Below, piece after piece: positions 1 to 9,003 of a stretch of 64,000 nucleotides of DNA (its first letter is position 1; each line of letters opens with the position of its first letter). The notes under the pieces are model-generated. The model did not search any database. It was not told the origin of the DNA and worked only from the letters and a program-made list of their open reading frames with translations. Location: the NCBI RefSeq assembly GCF_000012745.1, contig NC_007404.1, positions 1,550,001 to 1,614,000 on the forward strand, read 5' to 3'. Both the position numbers and the translations under genes were made by a program. Source of the DNA: Thiobacillus denitrificans ATCC 25259 (GTDB taxonomy: Bacteria; Pseudomonadota; Gammaproteobacteria; Burkholderiales; Thiobacillaceae).

Positions 1-617
1 AGAGCCTCGGAACCGACCGCATCGTGAGTCTCGACGTCCACAATCTCGCCGCCTACCAGAACGCGTTCCGCATCCCGGTCGAACATCTCGAAGCGCGGCC
101 GCTCTTCGTCGCGCATTTCGCCCCGGCGTTCGCAAACGACGACGTCGTGGTGGTCTCGCCCGACGTCGGCGGCGCCAAGCGCGCCGAGGCCCTGCGCGCC
201 TCCCTTTCACGCCGCATCGGGCGTCCCGCAGGCATGGCGTTCATCGAAAAATACCGCAGCGGCGGCATCGTCTCGGGGGAAGCCGTCGTCGGCGACGTCG
301 ACGGCAAGCACGTCCTCATCGTCGACGACCTCGTCAGCAGCGGCACCACGCTCGCCCGCGCGGCCGCCGCCTGCCGTAGCCGCGGCGCCACACGCGTCCT
401 CGCCGTCGCGACGCACGGCGTGTTCGGCGGCGATGCCGTGCGCACCCTCGGTGACAGTGCGCTCGACGCGCTCGTCGTCACCGACAGCATCCCCACCTCG
501 CACCTGCCGCCGCCACTGGGCGAGCGCGTCGAAATCCTCGACATCGCGCCGCTCTTCGCCGAGGCGATCCGGCGGCTGCACGAAGCACGCTCGCTCGGCG
601 ATCTGCTCGGCGATTAG
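1..617 (+). CDS. Ribose-phosphate pyrophosphokinase-like protein, 5' end missing
   Basis: The reading frame is open from the window edge (base 3), so the gene starts upstream. A GTG at 24 exists, but the residues before it (LGTDRIV) continue the family alignment, so it is not the start. The visible part matches the C-terminal two thirds of PRPP synthetase, which makes PRPP from ribose 5-phosphate and ATP. The phosphoribosyltransferase-type PRPP loop reads VLIVDDLVSSGTTLARA, and the DVGGAKRAE stretch corresponds to the conserved pyrophosphate/ATP region. The SSGTT loop departs from the housekeeping form, so this may be a second, divergent copy rather than the main prs. Its stop overlaps the stop of the convergent kinase-like gene by 4 bp. 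Confidence 0.85.
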   Translation, partial: SLGTDRIVSLDVHNLAAYQNAFRIPVEHLEARPLFVAHFAPAFANDDVVVVSPDVGGAKRAEALRASLSRRIGRPAGMAFIEKYRSGGIVSGEAVVGDVDGKHVLIVDDLVSSGTTLARAAAACRSRGATRVLAVATHGVFGGDAVRTLGDSALDALVVTDSIPTSHLPPPLGERVEILDIAPLFAEAIRRLHEARSLGDLLGD

Positions 618-1651
618 CGCAGCGTCGCCCTGGCGATGTGGCGCTCGGCCAGTTCGAGATAGTCGTGCGCGAGGGCCGGCCATCTCGCGGGCGGATGGCG
701 GCCGTCATCGTCCTTGAGATGCCAGACCGCGAGCTTGGCGCGCAGCATCGCACGGCAGCTCTGGTAGAAGTGCAGCAAGGGCGCCGGCCACGTATCGCCG
801 CTCGCTTCGGCGTAGCCGATCAACAGCCACGGGCCGATTTCCGCCATGCCGAGACGCTCGCATTCGAGCGCGAGATAACCGAGTTCGTCGAGCGGGTCGA
901 GAATCCGGAAGTCGCGCTTGAACTCGACGCAATCGATGACGACGGGATCGGCAAGCAGGCACACGTGTTCGGGCCGCAGGTCGCCGTGGCCCTCGACGAT
1001 GCGGCCGCGCGCGACGCGTTCGTCGAGCAGCGCGGCTTCGCGGCGCACGAATTCGGCCTGCGCGTCGGCCACACCCACCGCACGCGCGTGGGGCACGCCG
1101 AAGTCGACGTCACCCAGTTCGTGCAGCGGCTCGGCGATCTGCTGCGCCAGCCGCGCCCGATAGCGCGCTGCGCCCATCGGTTCGGGGACGATGCCGGCAT
1201 AGAAGGCCGCAAGCAGGCGCGCCAGCTGCCGCATCTGCGCCTCGCTCACCGCCCGCTCGCGTATCAGGCTGTCGAGCATGCGGGAAGCGGGCAGCCGTCG
1301 CATCTTGACGAGCCACTCCACAGTCTCTCCCTCGCCGCCGAGGCCGAGCCCGCCCTCGCGGTGCCAGACCAGCGGCAGCACGCCGAGGTAGACCGAAGCC
1401 GCGAGCCGCCGGTTGAGCCGCACCTCCTCGTCGCAGTCGCGGCGTCGTGCCTCGAGGGTGCTGAAGTCGAGATAGCTGCAACGCACCGGCTTCTTCAGCT
1501 TGTAGGCGAAACTGTCGGTCAGAAAGACCCAGGAAACATGCGTTTCCACCGTGACGACCCGCCGCGTCGGCGCCGGGTAATGCGCGGCGTCGCGCAGGAA
1601 GCCGACCTTGTCGGCGAACGATGGCAGCGGCCTGTGCGCGGAAACGAGCAT
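614..1651 (-). CDS. Aminoglycoside-phosphotransferase-like kinase (COG2187 type), kinase domain only
   Basis: 345 residues with a protein-kinase-like phosphotransferase fold. Visible motifs are YKLKKPV near the N terminus (candidate nucleotide-binding lysine), the catalytic loop EGHGDLRPEHV (about 219-229) and IDCVEF (about 240), the metal-binding aspartate position. Family members often carry an extra C-terminal P-loop ATPase domain; this one ends after the kinase domain. The substrate is unknown, and aminoglycoside resistance should not be assumed. It converges on the PRPP synthetase-like gene with a 4-bp stop overlap. The family call is confident, the function is not. Confidence 0.75.
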   Translation of the reverse strand: MLVSAHRPLPSFADKVGFLRDAAHYPAPTRRVVTVETHVSWVFLTDSFAYKLKKPVRCSYLDFSTLEARRRDCDEEVRLNRRLAASVYLGVLPLVWHREGGLGLGGEGETVEWLVKMRRLPASRMLDSLIRERAVSEAQMRQLARLLAAFYAGIVPEPMGAARYRARLAQQIAEPLHELGDVDFGVPHARAVGVADAQAEFVRREAALLDERVARGRIVEGHGDLRPEHVCLLADPVVIDCVEFKRDFRILDPLDELGYLALECERLGMAEIGPWLLIGYAEASGDTWPAPLLHFYQSCRAMLRAKLAVWHLKDDDGRHPPARWPALAHDYLELAERHIARATLR

Positions 1652-1863
1652 GATCTAGTAGCCGGCCCCGGGCGGCCGCGGGTCCCGCCGGAACCGCCGC
1701 CCGCGCCGCGAAAAAAATGCCATGCGTTCAACGGCCTGCGCCGAATGCTTGATTCCGTAGGTGAAGAACATCCTCATCGCCTGCGCCCTCGCGAAAAGAA
1801 CGAAACTGCCGACGCGCGGCGGCAGTCTACTATTCCATCATTGCAGTTCGCGGGAGAAATGCC

Positions 1864-2262
1864 ATGCGCGGCCAAAGCTATCGCCGAGCGGCCTACCTCA
1901 TCGTCGCGTCCGGGACTGTGCTCGCCCTGGCCGCGGCACTCGTCCCCTTTTATGACGTCGGTTACCAGCTCAAGGGCCTGCCGCTGGCCGCGGTGCTGAC
2001 GCCCTTCCTGCTTTACGGCGGACTTGTCGCGGCGCTGCGCGGGCCCTGGCTGCTGGCGTCGGGGCTCGTCATCCTCGGCGTCTCGCTCGTCGTCGTCGGC
2101 AGCGAACGCTTCCTCGACTACGACGGCTATCGCAGCGGCCTCGTCTACTGGCTGCCTGCGGCGACGGCCGTGGTCGTGCTGGTCGCGGCCTACCTGTTCG
2201 GTCGCGCTCGCCCGGGCGAGGAAACGGGCGCCCGCCCGCAGTTCACCGGCGAGGCCGTGTGA
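1864..2262 (+). CDS. Small integral membrane protein of unknown function
   Basis: 132 residues with about four hydrophobic segments (roughly 8-30, 38-58, 60-80 and 94-115), separated by short loops, ending in a charged tail. The ATG follows a GGGAG ribosome binding site. No family was recognised. It lies 66 bp upstream of an alkaline-phosphatase-like gene on the same strand and could share its transcript. Nothing in the sequence points to a substrate or catalytic residue. Confidence 0.65.
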   Translation: MRGQSYRRAAYLIVASGTVLALAAALVPFYDVGYQLKGLPLAAVLTPFLLYGGLVAALRGPWLLASGLVILGVSLVVVGSERFLDYDGYRSGLVYWLPAATAVVVLVAAYLFGRARPGEETGARPQFTGEAV

Positions 2263-2328
2263 CGGGCGCGCCGCACCGGCCCGCACTGCCCCGCTCGCGC
2301 TGAACGCCGGCGAGGAACGTTTTTCGAC

Positions 2329-3510
2329 ATGGACGCGAGGCGCGCGGCGGCACCCGACCCGGATTTCGTACTACCCGATTACGCCGGCGGGGGTCTGGTC
2401 AACCTCATGAGTTCGATCACGACGGCGCTCGCGGATGGCAGCCCCTACCCGACACTCACGGCGCTGCCGCCCGAGACGCTCGCCGCCGCCCGGCACGTGC
2501 TGATGCTCGTGGTCGACGGGCTGGGCAGCGCCTTTCTGGCGCGCCAGGGCGGGCCGCTGCGGCGCTGCATGCGCGCCGAGCTCACGTCGGTCTTTCCGTC
2601 AACGACGGCGAGCGCGATTCCGACCTTCCTGACCGGGCTCGCGCCGCAGCAACACGGACTGACCGGCTGGCACATGTACTTCCGCGAGATCGGCGCGGTC
2701 GTCGCGCCACTTCCGTTCCGTCTGCGCACCGGACGCCAGGCGCTGCGCGATGCGGGCGTCTCGCCGGGTTCGCTGTTCGGACTCACGCCGCTGTTCGCCC
2801 GGCTGACGCGCGCGAGCCACGTCGTCAGCCCGGAGAACATCGTGCATTCCGACTTCAACGTGGCGCTCGCGGGGCCGGCGCAGCGCTACGGCTACGACAG
2901 CCTCGAGGAGATGTTTGCGGTGCTGGCCGACCTGCTGCGCCGGCCCACGCCGAGCTACATCCACGCCTACTGGCCGCGGCTCGACAGCCTCGCGCACGAA
3001 CACGGCGTCGACAGCGCCGAAGTCGTCGACGCCTTCAATGCGCTCAATGCGTCGTTCACGCGCCTGATCGAGTCCGCGCGCGACTGCGTCATCGTGGTCA
3101 CCGCCGACCACGGCTTCATCGATTCACCACCCGGGGAAACGATCGATCTCGACGATCACCCCGCGCTGCGCGCGACGCTGCTCTTGCCGCTATGCGGCGA
3201 AGCCCGCGCCGCCTACGCCTACGTGCGCGCCGGGCGCGAGGCCGAATTCGAGGCCTATCTCGCGGCGGAACTCGCCGACCGGGTGCGCGTGTACCGGAGC
3301 GCGTCGCTCGTCCACGACGGCTGGTTCGGCCCCGGCGAAGCCCATCCCGCGCTCGGCGACCGCATCGGCGACTACCTCCTGCTGCCGCGCGGGCGCGCGA
3401 TCCTGCGCGACTGGCTGCTCGGCGAAGTGCGCCATGCCCATCTCGGCGTGCACGGCGGCGCGTCGGCGGCAGAAATGCGGGTCCCGCTCGTGGTTGTGGT
3501 GCGCGACTGA
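2329..3510 (+). CDS. Alkaline-phosphatase-superfamily phosphodiesterase (type I phosphodiesterase/nucleotide pyrophosphatase family)
   Basis: 393 residues. The superfamily metal sites are in order: MLVVDGLGS (first metal aspartate, about 57), FPSTTASAIPTFLTG with the candidate threonine nucleophile (about 93), a D..H pair in YWPRLDSLAHEHG (about 220-226), VTADHGF (about 263) and the late metal histidine in HLGVHGG. Such enzymes hydrolyse phosphodiester, phosphonate or nucleotide pyrophosphate bonds. No clear signal peptide is seen, so it may be cytoplasmic. It ends one base before the stop of a convergent SDR gene. The exact substrate cannot be told from sequence. Confidence 0.8.
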   Translation: MDARRAAAPDPDFVLPDYAGGGLVNLMSSITTALADGSPYPTLTALPPETLAAARHVLMLVVDGLGSAFLARQGGPLRRCMRAELTSVFPSTTASAIPTFLTGLAPQQHGLTGWHMYFREIGAVVAPLPFRLRTGRQALRDAGVSPGSLFGLTPLFARLTRASHVVSPENIVHSDFNVALAGPAQRYGYDSLEEMFAVLADLLRRPTPSYIHAYWPRLDSLAHEHGVDSAEVVDAFNALNASFTRLIESARDCVIVVTADHGFIDSPPGETIDLDDHPALRATLLLPLCGEARAAYAYVRAGREAEFEAYLAAELADRVRVYRSASLVHDGWFGPGEAHPALGDRIGDYLLLPRGRAILRDWLLGEVRHAHLGVHGGASAAEMRVPLVVVVRD

Positions 3511-4215
3511 CTACCAGGGCATTTCGCTGCCGTCGAAACGGAAGAAACGCGCGTTCATCGACGGGTCGAATTTCTCGACCAGACGGCGCATGCCGCGAAC
3601 GCTCTGTTCGGGCGTATACGGCGCGTCGCGGCCGCCCATGCGCGTTTTGACCCAGCCCGGATGCAGCAGCAGGAGGCCGATGCCGCGCGGCTCGAGTGCC
3701 GGCGCGATGCCCTTCATCGCGGCGTTCAAGGCCGCCTTGCTCGAGCGGTAGGCGTAGCTGCCCGGCGCGCTGATGTCGGTGATCGATCCCATGTGGCTCG
3801 TGGTCACGACGACGAGCTTCTTCTCGCTGCGCGCGACCTGCGCGGCGAACGCCTCGCTGACGCGAACGGCACCGAGCGTGTTGACGGCGAAGCTGCGCAA
3901 CCAGACTTCGTAGTCGATGCCGCCGAAGTCGCCAAGGAACTTGTCGAGGTAGACGCCCGCGTTGTTGAGCAGCACGTCGATGCACGCCTCTTCGAGATCG
4001 AGTTGCAGCGTGCGCAGTTGCTCGGCATCGGTCACGTCGAGCCGGTGCACGCTGACATCGCGATGCTGCGCCGCGAGCGCCGTCAGTTCGCGCGCCTCTT
4101 CCGGGCGGCGGCAGGTCGCGCACACGCCCCAGCCGTCTTCGGCATACTGCCGCGCCCATTCGAGCCCGAGGCCCCGGCTCGCGCCGGTGATCAGGACGGT
4201 CTGGCGGGGTCGCAT
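3511..4215 (-). CDS. Short-chain dehydrogenase/reductase
   Basis: 234 residues, classical SDR architecture: the NAD(P)-binding TGASRGLGLEW at residues 9-19, NNAG at about 87, a catalytic serine in TSHMGS, and Y-x3-K (YAYRSSKAAL). CRRPEE after beta-2 suggests NADP(H) preference because of the arginines, as inference. The length is normal for the family. The gene is convergent with the phosphodiesterase gene and abuts it. The substrate is unknown. Confidence 0.85.
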   Translation of the reverse strand: MRPRQTVLITGASRGLGLEWARQYAEDGWGVCATCRRPEEARELTALAAQHRDVSVHRLDVTDAEQLRTLQLDLEEACIDVLLNNAGVYLDKFLGDFGGIDYEVWLRSFAVNTLGAVRVSEAFAAQVARSEKKLVVVTTSHMGSITDISAPGSYAYRSSKAALNAAMKGIAPALEPRGIGLLLLHPGWVKTRMGGRDAPYTPEQSVRGMRRLVEKFDPSMNARFFRFDGSEMPW

Positions 4216-4346
4216 CGTCGTGGTCTCGCTGTCATGGAATCTTTATAGACCGCGGATAGACAACCGCGCGCGAAGCCGCGTCGGGCTTCACTTTGCGCGA
4301 GGCATCGTCTTAACTGAGTTCTACGATTGCATCCGAGGACACGCGC

Positions 4347-4964
4347 ATGAAGGAAATCCTGCCCGGCGTCTTCCACTGGAAGACCTTCCACAAGGGCATA
4401 CAGGCCTACGTCCATTCCTATTACGTCAACGCGACCGAACCGGCCTTCGTGATCGATCCGCGGCTTCCCGCACAGGGGCTCGACTGGTTCGCACTGCACG
4501 GCGTACCCGGCCACGCCTACCTGACGAACCGTCACCACTATCGCCACAGCGGGCGCTTCGCCGCACGCCTCGGCACCCGCGTGTGGTGCCACAAGGACGG
4601 ACTGCACGAATTCACGGCGGGCGAAAAGGTCAGCGGATTCGCCCACGGCAGCGAGCTTCCGGGCGGCGTCATGGCGCTCAAGGTCGGTGCCCTGTGCCCC
4701 GAGGAGACCGCGTTCTACCTGCCGCTCCACGGCGGCATGATGAGCGTCGGCGACGCGGTCGTGCGCCAGCGCGGCAAGCTCAGCTTCGTTCCCGATGCCT
4801 ACATGGGCGACAGCCCGAAAACAGTCAAGCGCGGCCTGCGCAAGGCGTTTCAGGAGCACCTGCGCGAACGCGAATTCGACAACCTGCTGTTCGCCCACGG
4901 CGCGCCGTGGATCGGCGGCGCGAAGGCCGCGCTCGGCGCGTTTCTGCGCGATGCGGAACCGTAG
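4347..4964 (+). CDS. Metallo-beta-lactamase-fold-like protein with degenerate metal site
   Basis: 205 residues resembling metallo-beta-lactamase-fold hydrolases in overall pattern: N-terminal strands with AFVIDP, then TNRHHYRHSGRF where the canonical HxHxDH motif would be, and a late FAHGAPW. The HxHxDH signature is not intact (HHYRHS), so a dinuclear zinc hydrolase is doubtful; it may bind one metal or be non-catalytic. The ATG at 4347 follows GAGGAC. It lies 75 bp upstream of the large epimerase-VKOR fusion, on the same strand, so co-transcription is possible. Confidence 0.6.
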   Translation: MKEILPGVFHWKTFHKGIQAYVHSYYVNATEPAFVIDPRLPAQGLDWFALHGVPGHAYLTNRHHYRHSGRFAARLGTRVWCHKDGLHEFTAGEKVSGFAHGSELPGGVMALKVGALCPEETAFYLPLHGGMMSVGDAVVRQRGKLSFVPDAYMGDSPKTVKRGLRKAFQEHLREREFDNLLFAHGAPWIGGAKAALGAFLRDAEP

Positions 4965-5039
4965 CGCCGGCGCGCGGTCGCTAGCGAAGAACCGCGCGCG
5001 TCCGGGCGTGGGTGTGCAGAACCGTAGAACGGGAGGAGC

Positions 5040-7532
5040 ATGGGCGAGGCGATCAGCAACCCCGCGGACGACGTAGCCGATTCGGCCACGACCAAGCCCC
5101 TCGTCCTGCTGACGGGCGCGACCGGCTTTCTCGGCCGCGCGCTCAGCGCCGCGCTGTCAGCCGCGGGCTATACGCTCGTCTGCCTCGACCGCACGCCCAA
5201 GCAACTCGCCCACGCCGAAAGCCTGCGCTGCGATCTGACTTCGGACGAGAGCGTCGACGCCGCGCTGCGCGAGGTGAAGCAACGTCATGGCACGCGCATC
5301 GCCGCAGTCGTCCATCTGGCCGGTTATTACGACTTCAGCGGCGAGGCCAACCCGCTCTATCGCGCGGTCAACGTCGACGGCACGCGCCGCCTGCTGAAGG
5401 CGCTGCAGGCATTCGAGGTCGAACAATTCGTCTACGCCTCGACGATGCTCGTGCACGCGCCGACCACGCCGGGGGTGCCGATCGACGAATCGTCGCCGCT
5501 CGCGCCGCGCTGGGCCTATCCGCAATCGAAGCTCGAGACCGAAGCCGTCGTCGCCGAGGCGCACGGCGCGATTCCCTACGTGCTGCTGCGCATCGCCGGC
5601 GTCTACACGTCGGCGGTCCAGCCGCCGACGCTGGCCCACCAGATCCGCTGGATCTACGAGCGCAAGCTCGAGGCCCGCCTCTTCCCCGGCGAGACCTCGC
5701 ACGGTCAGTCGTTCATCCACATCGATGATCTTTGCGACGCGCTGGTGCGCGTGGTGCAGCGCCGGACCAGCTTGCCGCCCGACCTCGCGCTGCTGGTCGG
5801 CGAGCCCGTTCCGCTGAGCTACGACGCGACGCAAAACCGGCTCGGCACGCTGATCCACGGCGAACACTGGGAGACCGAGACCCTGCCCAAGCCTTTGGCC
5901 AAGGCCGGCGCCATGCTGCAGCGCACGCTCGAGACCGTCGTTCCCGACTCGGTCGACCGCGGCGAGAAGCCCTTCGTCAAACCCTTCATGGTCGAACTCG
6001 CCGACGACCATTACGAACTCGACGTCTCGCGCGCGCACGCGCTGCTCGGGTGGACGCCGCGCCACAGCCTGCGCGACGAGCTGCCCGGCATCGTTGCCGC
6101 GCTCAAGGCCGATCCACTCGACTGGTACCGCGCCAACAAGATCCCGCCGCCCGAGTGGCTCGAGACCCTGACCGAGCATCCCGACGACGCGCACGCCTTG
6201 CTCGAGAACGCCGAGACGACGGCGCGAGGCCAGCACGCGCAGTATCTCTGGGCGCATTTTCTCAACATCGGCCTCGGCCTGTGGCTGATGTCGAGCCCGC
6301 CGATCCTCGGCTATCCGGATCAGGCGATGACGCTGAACGACGTCATCAGCGGCGCGCTCGTCCTCATCTTCGGCACGCTTTCGCTGTCGCGGCACTTCGC
6401 CTGGGCACGGGTCGTCACCGCGAGCGTCGGCGTATGGCTCTTGTTCGCGCCGCTCGTGTTCTGGGCGCCGACGGCCGCGGGATATCTCAACGACACGCTC
6501 GTCGGCGCGCTCGTGATCGGCTTTTCGATGCTGGTCCCGCCGACGCCGGGCGTCGGCGTCGCGGCGCGGACGACCGGGCCCGATGTGCCGCCCGGATGGG
6601 ACTACACGCCCTCGGGCTGGACCCAGCGCATTCCGATCATCGCGCTCGCCTTCGTCGGCCTCGCGATCTCGCGCTATCTCGCGGCCTACCAGCTCGGCCA
6701 TACCGAAAGCGCCTGGGACCCCTTCTTCGGCGAGGGCACCGAGCGCATCATCACCTCCGAGGTGTCGCAGGCCTGGCCGGTGCCCGACGCCGGCCTCGGC
6801 GCGACGACCTACATGCTCGAAATCCTCACCGGCATCATCGGCGGGCGCGCACGCTGGCGCACCATGCCCTGGCTCGTCGTCCTGTTCGGCGTCATGATCG
6901 TGCCGCTCGGCGCGATCAGCCTGTTCTTCATCATCATCCAGCCCATCGTCATCGGCACCTGGTGCACGCTGTGCCTCGTCGCCGCCGCGGCCATGCTGCT
7001 GCAGATTCCGTATTCGCTCGACGAACTCGTCGCCAGCGGCCAGTTTCTGCTCGACCGCCGGCGCCAGGGCAAGTCGCTGATCCTCGCTTTTTTCCGCGGC
7101 GACACGATGGAAGGCGGTGCGCGCACGCCCGGCGACGACTTCGAGCGCCCGGCGCGCGAGGTGCTCCGCGACATGCTCGGCGGCGGCGTCAACGCGCCGT
7201 GGACCCTGCTCGCGAGCGCAGCGCTCGGCATCTGGATGATGTGTACGCGGCTCGTCTTCGACACCGCGGGCGCGCAGGCCGACAGCGACCACCTGCTCGG
7301 CGCACTCGTCATCACGGCATCGATCAGCGCGCTCGCCGAAGCCGCACGCCCGCTTCGCTTCGTCAATGCACTGCTCGGCATCGCGCTGATGTTCGCCCCC
7401 TTCATGTTCGACGGCGGCAGTCTCGTCGCCGACGCGGCCGGCATCCTTGCCGGCCTGTTGCTGATCGCGCTCAGCATGCCGCGCGGTCGTATCGACAACC
7501 ACTACGGGGCGTGGAGCCGCTATCTGCTCTGA
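5040..7532 (+). CDS. Fusion protein: NAD-dependent epimerase/dehydratase, SPW repeat, VKOR-like domain, second SPW repeat
   Basis: 830 residues. Residues 20-350 are an extended SDR: TGATGFLG at 25-32 and Y160-P-Q-S-K164. Residues about 400-500 hold an SPW-type membrane segment (WLMSSPPILGY). Residues about 525-655 resemble vitamin K epoxide reductase, with the active CxxC as W-C642-T-L-C645 in a transmembrane helix. Residues about 715-815 repeat the SPW pattern (WTLLASAALGIWMMCTRLVF). The loop cysteine pair of canonical VKORs seems absent: the loop reads WDPFFGEGTERI and holds no cysteine. A GGGAGGAG ribosome binding site precedes ATG 5040. It is presumably membrane-anchored with the epimerase domain in the cytoplasm. 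Substrate and redox partner are unknown. Confidence 0.75.
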   Translation: MGEAISNPADDVADSATTKPLVLLTGATGFLGRALSAALSAAGYTLVCLDRTPKQLAHAESLRCDLTSDESVDAALREVKQRHGTRIAAVVHLAGYYDFSGEANPLYRAVNVDGTRRLLKALQAFEVEQFVYASTMLVHAPTTPGVPIDESSPLAPRWAYPQSKLETEAVVAEAHGAIPYVLLRIAGVYTSAVQPPTLAHQIRWIYERKLEARLFPGETSHGQSFIHIDDLCDALVRVVQRRTSLPPDLALLVGEPVPLSYDATQNRLGTLIHGEHWETETLPKPLAKAGAMLQRTLETVVPDSVDRGEKPFVKPFMVELADDHYELDVSRAHALLGWTPRHSLRDELPGIVAALKADPLDWYRANKIPPPEWLETLTEHPDDAHALLENAETTARGQHAQYLWAHFLNIGLGLWLMSSPPILGYPDQAMTLNDVISGALVLIFGTLSLSRHFAWARVVTASVGVWLLFAPLVFWAPTAAGYLNDTLVGALVIGFSMLVPPTPGVGVAARTTGPDVPPGWDYTPSGWTQRIPIIALAFVGLAISRYLAAYQLGHTESAWDPFFGEGTERIITSEVSQAWPVPDAGLGATTYMLEILTGIIGGRARWRTMPWLVVLFGVMIVPLGAISLFFIIIQPIVIGTWCTLCLVAAAAMLLQIPYSLDELVASGQFLLDRRRQGKSLILAFFRGDTMEGGARTPGDDFERPAREVLRDMLGGGVNAPWTLLASAALGIWMMCTRLVFDTAGAQADSDHLLGALVITASISALAEAARPLRFVNALLGIALMFAPFMFDGGSLVADAAGILAGLLLIALSMPRGRIDNHYGAWSRYLL

Positions 7533-7581
7533 GCGGCCACGGCCATCACGGGTAAAGCGGCGCGCAGTGACAGGAGGTGCG

Positions 7582-9003
7582 ATGGGTTCCGAGACCGACC
7601 ACGACAACTTCGACGCGGTGATCGTCGGCGCCGGACAAGCCGCGGCGCCGCTCGCCGTCGCGCTCGGCGCCGCCGGCTGGAGGACCGCCGTCGTCGAGCG
7701 CCGGCACGTCGGCGGCTCGTGCATCAACTTCGGCTGCACGCCGACCAAAGCGATGGCTGCAAGCGCACGCGTCGCCGCCCTCGCGCGCCGGGCGGCCGAA
7801 TTCGGCCTGCGGGCTGGCACGGTCGAGGTCGATTTTCCGGCCGTAATGCAACGCGCGCGTGCGATCGTCGCGCGTTTCCGTCGTCGCCTCGAGGCCTCGC
7901 TCGCAGGCGCCGACAATGTCGAACTGATCTTCGGTGACGCCATCTTCCAGGACGCCCGCACGCTCATCGTGCGGCGCCCGGACGGCGAATCGCGCACGCT
8001 CGCGGCAGCGCACGTCTTCATCAACACCGGCACCCGCGCGGCGCTGCCGCCGATACCCGGCCTCGAGCGGCTGCCGCTGCTGCACGACGACGCGCTGCTC
8101 GCGCTCGAGACGCTGCCGCCGCATCTGCTCGTCATCGGCGGCGGTTACGTCGGGCTCGAATTCGCGCAGATGTTCCGCCGCTTCGGCAGCGAGGTCAGCC
8201 TCATCCAGCGCGACGAACAACTCGCGCCACGTGAAGACCCCGACGTCGCCGAGGCGCTGCGCGAAATGCTCGTGGAAGACGGCGTCAAGGTGTACCTCGA
8301 GGCGAAAATCCTCGACGCCGACCGGGGGCGCAGCAGCGACGGCGACAGCATCGCGCTCAACCTCAAGACGCCTACCGGCCCGTTGCGCCTGCTCGGCTCG
8401 CACCTTCTCGTCGCCACCGGCCGCAGGCCCAATAGCGACGACCTCGATCTCGCCGCCGCCGGCGTGGAGACCGGTGCCGACGGCTACATCCGCGTGAACG
8501 ATCGGCTTGAAACCAGTGCCGCCGGCATCTATGCGCTGGGCGACGTCAAGGGCGGACCCGCTTTTACCCACATCGCCTACGACGACGCGCGCGTGCTGAA
8601 GACCAATCTGCTCGGCGACGGCGGCGCGAGCGTCGCGGACCGGCCCGTTCCCTACACGGTATTCACCGATCCGCAACTCGGACGCATCGGTCTTAGCGAG
8701 CGTGAGGCCCGGCAGAGCGGGCGCCGCGTATTGCGCGCGCACCTGCAGATGGCCCAGGTCGCGCGCGCGATCGAGACGGGCGAGGCCCGCGGCTTCGTCA
8801 AGGCGCTCATCGATGCCGACAGCGGAGAGATCCTGGGGGCGGCCGCGCTCGGGGCCGACGGCGGCGAACTGATGGCGATGCTGCAACTCGCGATGATGGG
8901 CCGCATTCCCTACTCCCGCCTGCACGACGCGGTGTTCGCCCACCCGACGCTCGCCGAATCGCTCAACGCCCTCTTCGCCGCACCGCAGCCGCTACCGCGT
9001 TAG
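7582..9003 (+). CDS. Mercuric-reductase-like FAD/NAD(P) pyridine nucleotide-disulfide oxidoreductase
   Basis: 473 residues. The FAD dinucleotide fold DAVIVGAGQAAAPLA lies at the N terminus; the redox-active disulfide is C-I-N-F-G-C in GGSCINFGCTPTK; a second nucleotide fold reads LVIGGGYVGLEFAQM; GIYALGDVKGG is the FAD-binding ATG-like motif; and the C-terminal dimerisation domain ends with HAVFAHPTL-type residues (HDAVFAHPTLAE) carrying the catalytic histidine. ATG 7582 is chosen over GTG 7567 because AGGAGG sits between them at the right distance. There is no N-terminal heavy-metal domain and no C-terminal vicinal cysteine pair, so mercury reduction is unlikely. It follows the VKOR fusion by 49 bp, perhaps as a redox partner (inference). 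Confidence 0.85.
   Translation: MGSETDHDNFDAVIVGAGQAAAPLAVALGAAGWRTAVVERRHVGGSCINFGCTPTKAMAASARVAALARRAAEFGLRAGTVEVDFPAVMQRARAIVARFRRRLEASLAGADNVELIFGDAIFQDARTLIVRRPDGESRTLAAAHVFINTGTRAALPPIPGLERLPLLHDDALLALETLPPHLLVIGGGYVGLEFAQMFRRFGSEVSLIQRDEQLAPREDPDVAEALREMLVEDGVKVYLEAKILDADRGRSSDGDSIALNLKTPTGPLRLLGSHLLVATGRRPNSDDLDLAAAGVETGADGYIRVNDRLETSAAGIYALGDVKGGPAFTHIAYDDARVLKTNLLGDGGASVADRPVPYTVFTDPQLGRIGLSEREARQSGRRVLRAHLQMAQVARAIETGEARGFVKALIDADSGEILGAAALGADGGELMAMLQLAMMGRIPYSRLHDAVFAHPTLAESLNALFAAPQPLPR

Noticed and set aside
5157-8135. A 992-codon open frame on the minus strand
   Set aside because: It runs antisense to two well-supported genes and is arginine/glycine/alanine-rich with no domain; an artefact of high GC.
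7582-9003. Mercury resistance (MerA)
   Set aside because: The protein has the CxxxxC disulfide but no C-terminal cysteine pair and no mer neighbours.
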